A stretch of DNA of 7,159 bases. It comes from an uncultured Ignavibacteriota bacterium. GTDB lineage: Bacteria; Bacteroidota; Ignavibacteria; UBA10030; UBA8401. Below are positions 6,217-7,159 of this stretch, one piece after another. The notes beneath the pieces are model-generated. The model saw only the letters and a program-made list of their open reading frames with translations. It was not told the origin of the DNA and did not search any database. A program made the translations under genes and the position numbers. The stretch is from positions 1 to 7,159 of the forward strand of contig CAIVNT010000628.1 in NCBI GenBank assembly GCA_903907305.1, in the 5' to 3' direction. Within the stretch, counting starts at the first letter, position 1. Every line of letters starts with the position of its first letter.

Positions 6217-7159
6217 ATGAAATCCTGCTTTTATATTCTGTTCATGCTGTTAGTTTTCTTTGTTCCTCCGCTCTCCGCTCAACTCAATATGAGCGGAAAT
6301 ATTGAGACACATGTCGACAGTTTGATCGATGCAATGCCGACCGGTGTCGCAGCAGATTCAAACAAATATCAGATACCATCGACCTTGAAACTGGCAGCAT
6401 GGGGACACTGTATAGAGCAGATCGCCGCCGCAAATTATTCCGCTGCACAGGATACCGCTGCAACATTTTCCTATCGTGTTGTAAAATTCACAAATACTTC
6501 ATCCTCGCCGAATGTAATTTATTATCTTCTCGAAAAGATCTCGGCTGGGACCAACTACTGGGGCGCGTTCGCCTACAATCCATCCCCAAAGCGGGGTAAA
6601 TTATTCATTCAATCCCCGCATCCTCTTTATGACTCCAATACGGGTCAGCAGGGGATCATGATCTTTCATAATAACGGTGCAAGAGCGTTCTACGTCAGCG
6701 GTACTCATCGGTGCAACAGCACAACAAATATGACCTGCGACGGAACGACAGATGTGTGCGGCGGCGATTATAAGATGTCCGATCAGGCGCATGTGGTGAA
6801 CGGACCAATGTATCAGGCGACCGTGACAATGAGTTCCATTATTGCACAAATGATCGTCATTCAAAATCACGGATTCGGCAAAAGCACCGGCGATCCCGAT
6901 GTGATCATGGGAAACGGAAAAGCCAACGCACCGAGCGGTACCGATTATCTCGACCTGGTGCACGACAAACTTTCTGTCATCGATCCGGTGCTCACCTTCA
7001 AACTTGGGCATATCGATACCGATTGGACAGCTCTCACCGGAACAACGAACACTCAAGGGAGATTCATCAACGGTAGTTCGAGTCCATGCGGAACCTCACC
7101 CGCTTCTGCAAACGGAAGATTCCTGCATATTGAACAGGCATTGACCGGATTACGGAATA
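6217..7159 (+). CDS. Exported protein of unknown function, putative amidohydrolase-like (3' end missing)
   Basis: The frame stays open to the window edge, giving 314 full codons. A signal peptide is clear (MKSCFYILFMLLVFFVPP, then LSA with likely cleavage after Ala21 before QLN). I do not recognise the family by name. The conserved-looking core is SPHPLYDSNT at 133-142, an FHNNGARAFYVSGTHR stretch at 150-165, YKMSDQAH at 185-192 and IQNHGFGK at 215-222. The His-rich, Asp-containing order PH/D.NT, then an Arg motif, then HG resembles the metal and carboxylate-binding order of the N-formylglutamate amidohydrolase-like protein at 2310-3215 (SVPHDG, DNGTQDIA, DVNR, DLHG). A metal-dependent hydrolase is plausible but not proven. 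About 110 residues precede the core, and they hold no motif I recognise. Cys166, Cys174 and Cys181 cluster between GTHR and SDQAH and may form disulfides outside the cytoplasm. The start is 57 bases after the surface-protein stop. A T9SS tail could lie beyond the window. Confidence 0.75.
   Translation, partial: MKSCFYILFMLLVFFVPPLSAQLNMSGNIETHVDSLIDAMPTGVAADSNKYQIPSTLKLAAWGHCIEQIAAANYSAAQDTAATFSYRVVKFTNTSSSPNVIYYLLEKISAGTNYWGAFAYNPSPKRGKLFIQSPHPLYDSNTGQQGIMIFHNNGARAFYVSGTHRCNSTTNMTCDGTTDVCGGDYKMSDQAHVVNGPMYQATVTMSSIIAQMIVIQNHGFGKSTGDPDVIMGNGKANAPSGTDYLDLVHDKLSVIDPVLTFKLGHIDTDWTALTGTTNTQGRFINGSSSPCGTSPASANGRFLHIEQALTGLRN

Noticed and set aside
6601..7056. 151-codon open frame on the - strand
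   Set aside because: It is opposite the exported gene at 6217, which has a signal peptide, a ribosome binding site and coherent His-containing motifs. The - strand product shows none of these.

Overview
The window carries four consecutive protein genes, all on the + strand and separated by 28 to 57 bases, so it reads as one stretch of an operon cut at both ends. Both long proteins end in an 87-residue C-terminal domain of the type A sorting signal of the type IX secretion system (T9SS), with the motif QNFPNPFNP[TS]TS and a terminal basic/hydrophobic MLL[VI]K. Just before it lies an LPVEL...W[SK]TATE.NN.GFEI segment and a YRLKQIDRDG segment. This combination, together with mid-range GC content and signal peptides ending in ...AQ or ...SQ, points to the Bacteroidota/Chlorobiota side of the FCB group. 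Ignavibacteria-like bacteria are my best guess; this is inference from motif style, and no marker gene is present.

Layout: (1) 2-2266, the 3' part of a gene for a secreted, Thr/Ser/Gly-rich, probably beta-solenoid surface protein. (2) 2310-3215, an exported N-formylglutamate-amidohydrolase-like (FGase, PF05013-like) metal hydrolase. It is preceded by a hairpin that contains a perfect Shine-Dalgarno sequence, and possibly by an 8-codon leader ORF overlapping its start. (3) 3244-6159, a complete 971-residue paralog of gene 1 that carries an extra pair of GGSGY-type repeats and an extra internal module. (4) 6217 to the end of the window, an exported protein that runs off the edge. I do not recognise it as a named family, but its motif order (PH..YD.NT, GTHR, SD.AH, Q.HGF) parallels the FGase-like layout of gene 2.

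The most interesting reading is therefore an alternating architecture: secreted solenoid / exported putative amidohydrolase / secreted solenoid / exported putative amidohydrolase. If gene 4 proves to be a metal hydrolase of the same fold, the window would be a duplicated and diverged two-gene module in which a surface-displayed scaffold or adhesin is paired with an exported amide- or peptide-cleaving enzyme. The solenoid paralogy is directly visible; the pairing and the substrate are inference. No tRNA, rRNA, CRISPR array, insertion sequence, attachment site or convincing intrinsic terminator was seen, and the true promoter probably lies upstream of the window.
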